Shown here: positions 44,037-52,892 of the stretch, piece after piece | How positions within the stretch are numbered: the stretch's first letter is position 1 | How the letters are laid out: each line of letters opens with the position of its first letter | From: Terriglobia bacterium | GTDB taxonomy: Bacteria; Acidobacteriota; Terriglobia; Bryobacterales; Bryobacteraceae | DNA length: 64,000 nucleotides | Reading direction: 5' to 3' | Assembly: GCA_020073345.1 (NCBI GenBank) | Contig: JAIQFI010000019.1 | Location: forward strand, 33,676-97,675 | Notes under the pieces: model-generated | Databases searched by the model: none | The model's input: only the letters and a program-made list of their open reading frames with translations | Told to the model about the DNA's origin: nothing | Position numbers and translations under genes: made by a program

Positions 44037-45530
44037 ATGCGGGTCCGCTCCTTCCTTCTTCTTTTGCTCCCCGGCCTACTGGCCGCACAGAGCCTCCAGG
44101 ATTTCGAGAAGAAAGTCACCGAATTCACGCTCGGCAACGGCCTCAAGTTTCTGGTCATCGAGCGTCATGAAGCTCCGGTGGTGTCATTCCACACCTATGT
44201 GAACGCGGGCGCGGTGGACGATCCCACCGGCCGCACTGGCCTGGCGCACATGTTCGAGCACATGGCCTTCAAGGGCACTCCGAACATCGGCAGCAAGAAC
44301 TGGACGGCCGAAAAGAAAGCCCTGGACGCCATTGAGGAGGTCTACAATCGCCTGGACGCCGAGCGCAACAAAGCCTTCCGGGCCGACTCCAAGAAAGTCG
44401 AGTCGATTGAAGCCGAGCTGAAAGCCGCCATCGCCAAAGCCGACAGTTACGTCGAATCGAATGAATACGACCGCATCGTGGAATCGAACGGCGGCGTGGG
44501 TATGAACGCCGGCACGGCCGAAGATCAGACCACATACTTTTACAGCTTTCCGGCTAACCGCATCGAGTTGTGGTTTCTGCTCGAATCGGAGCGCTTCCTC
44601 CGTCCCGTATTTCGCGAGTTTTACAAGGAACGCGACGTGGTGCGTGAAGAACGGCGCATGCGAATCGAATCGAGCCCGCAGGGGCAGCTGGTGGAGGCGC
44701 TCGATTCAACCGCTTTTGCCGCACACCCCTACAAGAACAGTCCGGCCGGATGGGCCAGCGATATCGAGAATCTTCGTGCGACGGATGCTGAAGCGTTTTA
44801 CAAACGCTACTATGGGCCTTCGAATCTGACCATCGGCATCGCCGGCGACGTGAATCCGGCCGAGGCGAAGAAGCTGGCCGAGAAGTATTTCGGGCGGATT
44901 CCGGCCCGCCCCACGCCGCCCGTGGTGAACACGGTAGAGCCTCCGCAGAACGGTGAAAAACGTGTCATGGTGGCGTCGCCGGCGCAGCCGTTCCTGGTCA
45001 TCGCTTACAAGCGTCCGGATCAGTACTCGAAAGACAATGCCACGCTCGATGTGCTGGAGCAGATCCTGTCTGGCGGACGGACCAGCATCATCTACAAGGA
45101 AATGGTGCGGGATAAAAAGATCGCGCTGGGCGCGGCGAGTTACGCGACGTATCCGGGCGGCAAGTATCCCGGGCTGTTCCTGTTTTTCGTGGTCCCCAAC
45201 AGCGGCCACACCGTTGATGAAATGGAAAAGTCGGTCTACGAGATCGTCGACCGCGTCAAGAAAGAGAAGCCCGATGCCGCGGCGCTGCAGCGCGTGAAAA
45301 CCAATCTGCGCGCCGCGCTGATCCAGAAACTGGATAGCAACTCGGGACTAGCCGCCGAGCTGGCTTCCTATCAGGCTGGGTACGGCGACTGGCGCAAGCT
45401 GTTCACGGAACTCGATGAATACAACCAGGTAACCGCGGACGACGTCCAGCGCGTGGCGCAGAAGTATTTGCTGGAGAATACCCGTACGGTGGTTTATACG
45501 TATGCTCCGTCCAAAGGAGATGCGAAATGA
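44037..45530 (+). CDS. M16-family zinc metallopeptidase, active subunit
   Basis: 497 residues with signal peptide (FLLLLLPGLLAAQS). The inverted zinc motif HxxEH is HMFEH (71-75), and the more distant glutamate is in the LLESERF region. Two M16 halves are present (N-terminal catalytic, C-terminal clamp from about 240). It would degrade small peptides in the periplasm, like pitrilysin or the mitochondrial processing peptidase type. Its stop overlaps the next gene (ATGA), which encodes an M16 homologue lacking the zinc motif; such pairs form heterodimers. Confidence 0.92.
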   Translation: MRVRSFLLLLLPGLLAAQSLQDFEKKVTEFTLGNGLKFLVIERHEAPVVSFHTYVNAGAVDDPTGRTGLAHMFEHMAFKGTPNIGSKNWTAEKKALDAIEEVYNRLDAERNKAFRADSKKVESIEAELKAAIAKADSYVESNEYDRIVESNGGVGMNAGTAEDQTTYFYSFPANRIELWFLLESERFLRPVFREFYKERDVVREERRMRIESSPQGQLVEALDSTAFAAHPYKNSPAGWASDIENLRATDAEAFYKRYYGPSNLTIGIAGDVNPAEAKKLAEKYFGRIPARPTPPVVNTVEPPQNGEKRVMVASPAQPFLVIAYKRPDQYSKDNATLDVLEQILSGGRTSIIYKEMVRDKKIALGAASYATYPGGKYPGLFLFFVVPNSGHTVDEMEKSVYEIVDRVKKEKPDAAALQRVKTNLRAALIQKLDSNSGLAAELASYQAGYGDWRKLFTELDEYNQVTADDVQRVAQKYLLENTRTVVYTYAPSKGDAK

Positions 45531-47620
45531 AGCGCCGCTGGGTCGTTCTGATGCTCATGGTTGCCGCGGCGGTCGCGGCCGCGCAATCCGTTCCGTCTTA
45601 CAAGACGCTGAAGTATCCGCCGCTTCCTCAAGTCAAGATCCCCGAACCGGCGGAATTCACTTTGTCGAACGGCCTGCACGTTCTGCTGCTGGAGGATCAC
45701 GAACTGCCGCTGATCCGGGGACTGGCGCTGATCCACACTGGAAATCTGTTCGACCCGCCGGAGAAACGCGGCCTTTCGCAGGTGATGGCAGACGTGCTGC
45801 GGTCGGGCGGCACCAAGTCCAAGACGGGTGACCAGATCGATGAAGAGCTTGAGAACATCGCGGGGTCCGTAGAAGCCGGAATGGACGAAAGCAGCGCCAG
45901 CATGAGCTTCTCGGGGCTGAAGGAAACCGCTGATCAGGTGCTGGCCGTCTTTAAGGATGTGCTCACGAATCCGGAGTTCCGCCAGGACAAGCTGGATCTG
46001 ACGCTCACGCAGTACCGCAGCGCCATCGCGCGCCGCAATGACGACGCCGGCGACATTCCCGGCCGCGAGCTGGCGCGCATTCTGTATGGTCCGGATACGC
46101 CCTATGGCTGGCAGCCTGAGTACGAGCACCTGGCGCGCATCCACCGCGAAGATCTGCTGGCCTTCTACCAGCGCTACTACTTCCCCAAGAACATCATGCT
46201 GGCGGTCCACGGCGACTTCGCGACGGCGGAGATGCGGGACAAGCTGGAAAAACTGTTCGCCGACTGGAAGGTAGAACAGCCGGCAACACCGCCGTTCCCA
46301 CCGCTCACCGCCAAGCCTGCTCCGGGCGTCTACTTCGCGCCGAAAGAGGACGTCACTCAGACGTTCTTCTCCATCGGACACCTTGGAGGCACTTTACGGG
46401 ACGCTGATTATCCCGCGCTCGAAGTCGCCGCCAACATTCTGGGCGAAGGCTTCAGCAGCCGCCTGGTTTCGCGGATCCGCACCGAGCTGGGCTATGCCTA
46501 CAGCATCGGCGCGACCTGGGCCGCGAACTATAACTACCCCGGCACCTTCCGCATCGGCGGCAGCACGAAATCCATGACGACGGTGGAAACAGTGCAGGCC
46601 ATCCGGGAGGAGGTCGACAAGCTGCGGACCACCGAAGTAACCGAAAAAGAGCTGGACGAGGCCAAGCAGGCCGTGCTCAACAGCTTCGTGTTCTTCTTCG
46701 ACAGCCCCGCCAAGACGCTCAATCGCGTCATGCGCTACGAGTATTTCGGCTACCCCAAGGATTTCCTGTTCCAGTACCAGAAAGCGATTGCAGGAGTTAC
46801 CCGCGCTGATGTGCTGCGGGTCGCCAAGGAGCATATCCATCCCGACGAGCTGGCCATCGTCACCGTCGGAAATCCGAAGGAGTTCGGAAAACCCCTGGCG
46901 GCACTGGGTAAAGTCAACGAACTCGACCTGACCATCCCGGAGCCGAAGCAGGAGCTTGCGAAATCGGACGCAGGCAGTCTGGCGCGCGGCAAGCAACTGC
47001 TCGAACGCGCGCAGCAATCTATGGGCGGTGCGGAGAAACTAGCCGCGGTGAAAGACGCGACTTATACGGCGGAAATCGCCTTGGAGCAGGCTGCGGGCGG
47101 GATCAAAATAAAGCAGGTCAACATGTACCTGGAGCCTGGCGAGCTCCGGCAGGAACAAGAGCTGCCGTTCGGTAAAATCGTTGCCTACACGGATGGTAAA
47201 ACCGGATGGATGGCCACGCCGCAGGGAGTTCAGCCGATGCCGGCGGAGGTGCTGAAGCAGGCGCAGGGCGAGATATTCCGCGAGCTGTACCCGCTGATGC
47301 TATCTGACCGCGACGCTTCCCGCACGGTGAACGCTGTTGGAGAAAACACGATCGAGATCGCGGCGGGCGGATTCAGTGTGCGGATTGAGTTGGATCCGGC
47401 CACCGGTTTGCCGGCGCGCCAAACGTACACCGACATCGGCTCGGGCGGCGCCCCGGCACAGACCGCGGATATTTTTTCAGACTGGCGCGAAGTTGCTGGT
47501 ATCAAACTGCCATTTAAGGCGATCCAACTGGAGAATGGCATGAAGATGCTGGAAGTAACCGTTTCCGAATACAAGATCAACAGCGGACTGAGCGCCGCGG
47601 AGCTGAGCAAACGGCCATGA
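45527..47620 (+). CDS. Inactive M16-family homologue with C-terminal LolA-like domain
   Basis: 697 residues with signal peptide (VVLMLMVAAAVAAAQ). The M16 part (about 40-470) aligns with the preceding peptidase, but the zinc motif is replaced: GLSQVMADVLRSGG has Gln85, Ala88 and Asp89 where HxxEH should be. It keeps the RTELGYAYSIGATW segment that non-catalytic partners use to hold substrate. After about residue 470 an extra domain follows (ARGKQLLERAQQSMGGAEKL, YTDGKTGWMATPQG) that resembles lipoprotein-sorting half-barrels. It overlaps both neighbours by 4 bases. Confidence 0.9.
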   Translation: MKRRWVVLMLMVAAAVAAAQSVPSYKTLKYPPLPQVKIPEPAEFTLSNGLHVLLLEDHELPLIRGLALIHTGNLFDPPEKRGLSQVMADVLRSGGTKSKTGDQIDEELENIAGSVEAGMDESSASMSFSGLKETADQVLAVFKDVLTNPEFRQDKLDLTLTQYRSAIARRNDDAGDIPGRELARILYGPDTPYGWQPEYEHLARIHREDLLAFYQRYYFPKNIMLAVHGDFATAEMRDKLEKLFADWKVEQPATPPFPPLTAKPAPGVYFAPKEDVTQTFFSIGHLGGTLRDADYPALEVAANILGEGFSSRLVSRIRTELGYAYSIGATWAANYNYPGTFRIGGSTKSMTTVETVQAIREEVDKLRTTEVTEKELDEAKQAVLNSFVFFFDSPAKTLNRVMRYEYFGYPKDFLFQYQKAIAGVTRADVLRVAKEHIHPDELAIVTVGNPKEFGKPLAALGKVNELDLTIPEPKQELAKSDAGSLARGKQLLERAQQSMGGAEKLAAVKDATYTAEIALEQAAGGIKIKQVNMYLEPGELRQEQELPFGKIVAYTDGKTGWMATPQGVQPMPAEVLKQAQGEIFRELYPLMLSDRDASRTVNAVGENTIEIAAGGFSVRIELDPATGLPARQTYTDIGSGGAPAQTADIFSDWREVAGIKLPFKAIQLENGMKMLEVTVSEYKINSGLSAAELSKRP

Positions 47621-48417
47621 AGCGGATTCTATATGCGTTGGTGGCGACCGCTACCTTGACAAGCGCCCAAGGGATCGAGGCGCGTGGGAAGAAAGTGGTC
47701 GACGACGCCATTGCGGCGCTGGGCGGACAGAAATTCCTGAACATGCAGGACCGTATCGAGAAAGGGCGCGCGTATTCGTTCTTTCACGATCAGATCAGCG
47801 GGCTTTCCGTGGCCAAGATCTACACGCGCTACATCTACGTCGCCCCGGACCGCACGGGAATCGACCTGGGCATTCAGGAGCGCGAGGCGTTCGGGAAAAA
47901 CGAAGACTACTATGTCCTGTTCCGTCAGGAGGGCGCCTGGGAAGTCACGTTCCGGGGCCCTAAGGAACTTGAAAAAGATAGAGTTCAGCGCTACCGCGAC
48001 ACGACCCTGAACAACGTTCTCTACATTTTCCGCCAGCGGCTTCACGAGCCGGGCATCATCTTCGAATCGCAAGGCTCCGACGTGGTTGAAAATCAGCCGG
48101 TGGACGTGGTGAATATCACGGATTCGCACAACCGCGTGGTCCGCGTATATTTCCACCAGACCACCAAACTGCCGGTACAGCAATCCTGGGTGTGGCGCGA
48201 TCCGGAAACCAAGGAACGCGAAGAGGAAGTCACGCGCTTTTCCCGTTATCGTCAGACGGGTGGAATCCAGTGGCCCCAGCAGATGCGTCGGGAGAGAAAC
48301 GGTGAAAAGGTCTACGAGATTTTTTCTGAATCGGTGACGATGAACCAGGAGCTGGCGGATAACCTGTTCGCGGTACCCGGTCCGGACACCAAGCCTGATC
48401 CTCCCCGGAAGAAATAA
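47617..48417 (+). CDS. Secreted LolA-like/outer-membrane lipoprotein-sorting-type protein
   Basis: 266 residues; signal peptide (YALVATATLTSA) then IEARGKKVVDDAIAALGGQKFLNMQ, very similar in style to the start of the extra domain of the M16 homologue upstream and of the cytochrome-fused domain at 25144-26340. Beta-rich with VVNITDSHNRVVRVYFHQTT. Such domains bind hydrophobic ligands. Overlaps the previous gene by 4 bases (ATGA), so the three genes form one translationally coupled set. Confidence 0.75.
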   Translation: MKRILYALVATATLTSAQGIEARGKKVVDDAIAALGGQKFLNMQDRIEKGRAYSFFHDQISGLSVAKIYTRYIYVAPDRTGIDLGIQEREAFGKNEDYYVLFRQEGAWEVTFRGPKELEKDRVQRYRDTTLNNVLYIFRQRLHEPGIIFESQGSDVVENQPVDVVNITDSHNRVVRVYFHQTTKLPVQQSWVWRDPETKEREEEVTRFSRYRQTGGIQWPQQMRRERNGEKVYEIFSESVTMNQELADNLFAVPGPDTKPDPPRKK

Positions 48418-50292
48418 CTACTCGGTCTGGATCTCCATTTCGATCGGGGAGGCGGCGGGCGTTACCCGAAGCGCTTCTCTGCGCTCCAGAAGGCTCGCGG
48501 TGCGTTCCAAAAGCGCCTGCTGGGTAAACGGGCGGCGGATTTCTCGCGGCGATGTTTCCGGCAGATCCACCATCGTCAGGACATCGAGGTCGGGGTGTTT
48601 TGCACGAAGTTCGCTAAGTATGGGATCTGTGTCCGCGGCGTCAGCAATCAGCAGGTCGAGAATACCTTCGTGCACCTGGCCGAGCGCCGCCGCTTCTTCG
48701 CGGTCGGAGGCCTCGAGCAAATTATAGCCCGCGGATTCGAAGAACTTGTGGAGTTGGGCACGGACGCGGTCCCGTCCATCCACCAGCAGAACGGTTCGGG
48801 ACTGTCCCGCGCCAGACGCCAGTTCGGGGGGATGCGATTCTTCGTTGACGTGCGGCAGAAGGAGTTCGATGCGGGTACCCTCCGAATTCGAGCGAGCCGT
48901 GAGATAACCCCCATGTTCGGCTGCGATGGAGTGCGCCAGGGACAGAGCCAGACCGTCCTGACCGCTGCCGGCGGGATCAAACAAGTGGTCCGGATCGGGT
49001 TCGGCGATGGCGTAGGTCAAGCGGAAAGCCGCGAAACTGGCCAGCGCGCGGTGCCGCGGCGCCTCGGCGCGTCCGGATTGAATCAGGAGGCGGCCGCCCT
49101 CGGGGATGACCGCGCAGGCGTGCAGAACCAGGTTCATGATGACCTGCTCGATTTGCGAAGGATCCGCTTTGATGCGGCCCGCTCCGGGTTCCGGCTGGAT
49201 GGCCGTGATCACGCGCGAGCCCGCTGCCATTTCTATAGGCTTGGACATCCGGCGCAGGATAGCGTTCAAGCTCACGATCTCGGGTTGGACCAAATGCCGC
49301 GCTCCCAAGCCGGCCAGTTTCTCGGTGACCTCTTCCGCTGCGATCGCGGCCGCCCGGATCTCCTCGAGCGCGTTCTGGGCCGGCGCGTAGTCTCCCAACT
49401 GCCGCGCCAGCAGAGCGGTCCGGCTGCGAATGATCTGGACCAGGCTGGCATATTCGGCGGAAATTTGCGCCGCCAGCCGCCCCGCGGCCTCCACGCGCTG
49501 GGCTTGCCGGAGCTGGCGTTCTTCCCAGCGCCGTGTACTGACGTCGCGGAGCGTGAGCACCACTCCGAGCAGGTTTTCAGAAGCGGATCGCACCGGCGCC
49601 ACGGTGCCTTCCACCGCGATTTCGCGGCCGCTGCGCGAGATCAAACGCAATCCGTGGTCCAGGGGCACCGGCGCGCCGCGCAGAACCGCCAGGGGCGCCG
49701 GATCGCCTAAGTCATGGCCGGATTCTTCTTCCACCAGCCGCACTACGGATTCCAGGCGCTGGCCGATCGCGTTCGCCGCGATCCACCCGCTAAACGCCTC
49801 GGCAGCGCGGTTCAGAGTGCGTATCCGCCCGAAGTTATCGACTACCACAACGGCTTCCGCCACCGAAGCCAGCGTGGTGCGATACCAGGCCTCCTGCTCC
49901 TCGAGCTGGCGTTCCATGCGGTGTTTGTAAACCGCCAATTCGATCGAGGTGTGCAGGGAGGCCGGACCCAGGGGCTTGGTGATGTAGCCGAAGGGTTCGG
50001 CGGCCTTGGCCCGCTCGAGGGTAGCCCGGTCGGCATGGGCCGTCAGGAACACCACCGGCACGTGATGGCGGGCGCGAACCTCCTGCGCCGCGACGATACC
50101 ATCGCGTGGGCCATCGATTCGAATGTCCATGAGGACGACGTCTGCGCCGGCGGCCTGTTCCACGGCCTCCTCCGCCGTCGCTACCGTTGCCACCACCTGA
50201 TGTCCCAGAGCTTCCAGGCGAGTCGCGATATCGTGCGCGATCAACCCCTCGTCTTCCACCACCAGCACCTTGTAGGAGTTCACGGCTTGCAT
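48418..50292 (-). CDS. REC-PAS-degenerate histidine kinase-REC protein
   Basis: 624 residues from the ATG at 50292 (AAAGGTAAG upstream; the longer open frame is not used). Domains: intact receiver (5-120; Glu13-Asp14, Asp56, Thr84, Lys106); PAS (135-255); kinase-like part (265-480); receiver-like end (500-605). The kinase-like part aligns with the GRLAGGIAHDFNN type, but the phospho-acceptor His is Ala279, the Asn of the N box is His391, the DxGxG loop is missing, and GTGLGLS has become GQDGLALS. The last receiver keeps Asp551 but has Gly506 in the acidic pair and Arg587 for Lys. So it probably cannot autophosphorylate. Five bases follow the upstream kinase gene. Confidence 0.85.
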   Translation of the reverse strand: MQAVNSYKVLVVEDEGLIAHDIATRLEALGHQVVATVATAEEAVEQAAGADVVLMDIRIDGPRDGIVAAQEVRARHHVPVVFLTAHADRATLERAKAAEPFGYITKPLGPASLHTSIELAVYKHRMERQLEEQEAWYRTTLASVAEAVVVVDNFGRIRTLNRAAEAFSGWIAANAIGQRLESVVRLVEEESGHDLGDPAPLAVLRGAPVPLDHGLRLISRSGREIAVEGTVAPVRSASENLLGVVLTLRDVSTRRWEERQLRQAQRVEAAGRLAAQISAEYASLVQIIRSRTALLARQLGDYAPAQNALEEIRAAAIAAEEVTEKLAGLGARHLVQPEIVSLNAILRRMSKPIEMAAGSRVITAIQPEPGAGRIKADPSQIEQVIMNLVLHACAVIPEGGRLLIQSGRAEAPRHRALASFAAFRLTYAIAEPDPDHLFDPAGSGQDGLALSLAHSIAAEHGGYLTARSNSEGTRIELLLPHVNEESHPPELASGAGQSRTVLLVDGRDRVRAQLHKFFESAGYNLLEASDREEAAALGQVHEGILDLLIADAADTDPILSELRAKHPDLDVLTMVDLPETSPREIRRPFTQQALLERTASLLERREALRVTPAASPIEMEIQTE

Positions 50293-50296
50293 GCTC

Positions 50297-51352
50297 TTAC
50301 CTTTCAGGAAAAGACAGGCGAAATTCTGTCCCGGATTCACGCCGTAACTCCCACACTCCTCCCGACTGACGAACCAGAATTTCCACGATCTGAAGCCCCA
50401 GGGACTTGTTATTCCGCGTGCCCAAGTCCTCCGGCACGCCGATGCCATCATCGATCACAGCCAGTTCCACTCTGCCGTCGCGGCTTTGCGCCTCGATCCG
50501 GATCGTCCCGGAACGGCCCTTGGGAAACGCGTGCTTCAGTGAATTAGAAATCAGTTCGTTGAGGATCAGCCCGATGGGAATAGCCTGATCGACCCCCAAA
50601 ACAATGGGATTGCCGTCGGGCCGAGGGCAGACCGCCACCTGTCCGGAGATGCGCGAGGAATCCACGCCGAAGGCGTTGAACAGATTCGTCATGAGCAGAT
50701 TCGCTTGCTGCGCCAGGTGCACTTGACGAAGATCGGCCGATCCGTATAGTTGATCGTGGATCATGGCCATGGCTTCCACGCGGTGCTGGCTCTCCCGGAG
50801 CACCGCGGTGGCGGTTTCGTTGGTGGTGGCTTGGGCTTGCAAATGCATCAGGCTGGCGATTACTTGCAGGTTGTTCTTCACGCGATGGTGGAGCTCCCGG
50901 ATCAAAACCTGCTTTTCGGCCAGGGACCGGGCCAGGCGGGCATGGCCCTCGCGGAGCTCGCGAATCAGGCCGACTTTCTGCGTGGCATTCTGGATCGCCA
51001 CGCCCAGCGCCGGGCCGGTGATGCGGTTTTTGAGGAGATAGTCCTGTGCGCCCGATCGCATGGCTTCCAGGGCCACCTGGTAGTTGTTCAGGCCCGTTAG
51101 CATCACCACCGCGAAGGCTGGTTCGATGACGGGCGCTTCCAGGTGCAGCTGGGCCAAGAACTCCAGCCCGGTCATGTCGGGGAGATTGTAATCGAGCAGC
51201 ACGCAATCCGGCACGATCGTGCGGCAGGTCTTGAGGCCCGCGGCCGCTTCCGACTCCTCGAAAAACTGGAGGCTAGCGCCGTATACCTCCTCGAGAAGGA
51301 TCCGGCACAGCGTCCGTTCCTCCGCAGAATCGTCCACCATTACGACCTTCAT
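50297..51352 (-). CDS. Receiver-HisKA_2 (HWE-like) sensor kinase
   Basis: 351 residues. N-terminal receiver (1-120): Asp7-Asp8, Asp54, Thr86 and Lys108 all present. A linker leads to a HisKA_2 dimerisation region with ELHHRVKNNLQVIASLMHLQ, phospho-acceptor His155, and an ATPase domain with Asn266/Asn270 (LNELISNSLKHAF) and IDDGIGVPE. It has every catalytic residue. A cytosolic kinase regulated by its own receiver. Transcribed first, 4 bases before the degenerate kinase-like gene, so it may be the phosphate source for it. Confidence 0.9.
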   Translation of the reverse strand: MKVVMVDDSAEERTLCRILLEEVYGASLQFFEESEAAAGLKTCRTIVPDCVLLDYNLPDMTGLEFLAQLHLEAPVIEPAFAVVMLTGLNNYQVALEAMRSGAQDYLLKNRITGPALGVAIQNATQKVGLIRELREGHARLARSLAEKQVLIRELHHRVKNNLQVIASLMHLQAQATTNETATAVLRESQHRVEAMAMIHDQLYGSADLRQVHLAQQANLLMTNLFNAFGVDSSRISGQVAVCPRPDGNPIVLGVDQAIPIGLILNELISNSLKHAFPKGRSGTIRIEAQSRDGRVELAVIDDGIGVPEDLGTRNNKSLGLQIVEILVRQSGGVWELRRESGTEFRLSFPER

Positions 51353-51434
51353 CGCGATACGAGATGGATTTCCAATAGCTTGGTGGCGTGGCTACGCGGT
51401 TTTTCTCCGGCGAATTGCGTGCTAAGATGCGGGC

Positions 51435-52745
51435 ATGTTTCGATATCTGGTCGTCGGGATTTTGGCGGGGAGCGCGGCTCTGGCCGCAGATGCGACCCTG
51501 GTCACGTTTAACCGGGACGTCCTGCCCATCTTGCAAAAGAATTGCCAAAGCTGCCATCGGCCCGGCGAGATCGGACCTTCGTCATTCCTCACCTACGACA
51601 GCACGCGTCCATGGGCTAAGGCTATTAAAACGGCGGTGGTTACGCGCAAAATGCCGCCCTGGTTCGCCGATCCCAAGTACGGTCATTTCGCTAATGATCG
51701 TCGCCTCAGCGATGCGGACGTCAGTAAGCTTTCCGCTTGGGCTGATGCCGGCGCCCCCGAAGGCGATCCCAAGGACAAACCGGCGCCGGTCCAGTGGCAC
51801 GAAGGCTGGAACATTCAGCCGGACGTGGTGTTTGAGATCCCCAAACCGTACACCGTACCGGCTACAGGGACCATTGAGTACACCTATTTCGTGGTTCCCA
51901 GCGGATTCACGAAAGACACCTGGGTGATCGATGGCGAGGTGCGGCCTAGTAACAGGACGGTTGTACACCACGCTAGTGTTCATGTTCGCCCTCCCGGATC
52001 GCAGTGGATGAAGGACGCCAAGCCGGGCGTACCCTACGTTCCTCCTCACAGCGCGCCGGGTGCACCGCCGCCGGCCGGTAACCAAAGCAACGAGTGGCTG
52101 TTGGGATACGTCCCGGGCGTGCATGGCGAGTACTTCGACAAGGACCATCGCGCGGCCAAGCTGATTCCGGCCGGGTCCGACCTGGTGTTCGAGATGCACT
52201 ACACGGCCAACGGCAAGTCTGCCGAGCCCGACCAGAGTAAGGTCGGCTTCGTGCTGGCCAAGGGAGCTCCCGAGAAGCGGCTGCTGACGGTTCCGGTGGC
52301 GGACATGAGCTTCACCATCCCGCCCGGCGATCCGAATCACGCCGGTCATGCCGAGGCGGAGTTTGACCGTCCGGTGGAACTGGTCTATTCGCAGCCTCAC
52401 ATGCATCTGCGCGGCAAGGATATGGATATCCACGTGGAATATCCCACCGGCGAATCGCAGATGCTGGTGAGCGTCCCGCGCTTCGACTTCAACTGGCAGT
52501 TGATCTACTACGAAGACAAACCTCGGCTATTGCCCAAGGGCACGAAGATCAAGCTTGACGCGCATTGGGATAATTCGGCGAATAACCGCATGAATCCGGA
52601 TCCCAAGGCGACCATCAAATGGGGCGATCAGAGCTGGGACGAGATGATTTTCGCCTGGATCGGCGTGGTGGTTCCACCCGACGTGGACCTGGATAAGGCG
52701 ATGGCCGTACGTCGCGGCAACGCGGCGAATTCGAGCCGCCCGTAG
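51435..52745 (+). CDS. Secreted c-type cytochrome/copper type II monooxygenase-like protein
   Basis: 436 residues with signal peptide (YLVVGILAGSAALA). A small cytochrome-like domain comes first, with CQSCH (37-41). From about 150 the protein resembles the two jelly-roll halves of copper-dependent monooxygenases (peptidyl-glycine or dopamine types): His178-His179 and His183 (VVHHASVHV), His255 (EMHYTAN), and His322/His324 (PHMHLRGKDM). So a periplasmic redox or hydroxylation role is likely. The substrate is unknown. It runs divergently from the kinase pair. Confidence 0.85.
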   Translation: MFRYLVVGILAGSAALAADATLVTFNRDVLPILQKNCQSCHRPGEIGPSSFLTYDSTRPWAKAIKTAVVTRKMPPWFADPKYGHFANDRRLSDADVSKLSAWADAGAPEGDPKDKPAPVQWHEGWNIQPDVVFEIPKPYTVPATGTIEYTYFVVPSGFTKDTWVIDGEVRPSNRTVVHHASVHVRPPGSQWMKDAKPGVPYVPPHSAPGAPPPAGNQSNEWLLGYVPGVHGEYFDKDHRAAKLIPAGSDLVFEMHYTANGKSAEPDQSKVGFVLAKGAPEKRLLTVPVADMSFTIPPGDPNHAGHAEAEFDRPVELVYSQPHMHLRGKDMDIHVEYPTGESQMLVSVPRFDFNWQLIYYEDKPRLLPKGTKIKLDAHWDNSANNRMNPDPKATIKWGDQSWDEMIFAWIGVVVPPDVDLDKAMAVRRGNAANSSRP

Positions 52746-52753
52746 CGCACGCC

Positions 52754-52892
52754 GGAGGGCGGGCTTCAGCCCGCGCGGGACTTGAGTCCCGCGAATGCGC
52801 TCGACCATTGAAATTCTTCTGGATTTGAGACCAGTGCTGCTCTCAGGTAAATGCGGCGCTAAAGCGCCGCGCGGGCTGAAGCCCGCCCTCCT
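52754..52892. repeat. Cluster of four short palindromes between long inverted arms
   Basis: The gap holds GCGGGCTTCAGCCCGC (52759-52774), GCGGGACTTGAGTCCCGC (52775-52792), GCGGCGCTAAAGCGCCGC (52853-52870) and GCGGGCTGAAGCCCGC (52871-52886). The outer two also form the arms of one longer inverted repeat (52754-52777 and about 52869-52892), each arm about 24 bases. All four palindromes have a two-base loop flanked by CT and AG, with different stem bases that still pair. They may be hairpin repeats of REP type, or bidirectional terminators between convergent genes. Confidence 0.8.

Noticed and set aside
52754..52892. Terminal inverted repeats of a small mobile element
   Set aside because: The 24-base arms match perfectly, but the interval has no coding capacity and both arms are themselves palindromes of a family found elsewhere. 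A MITE-like origin cannot be excluded.
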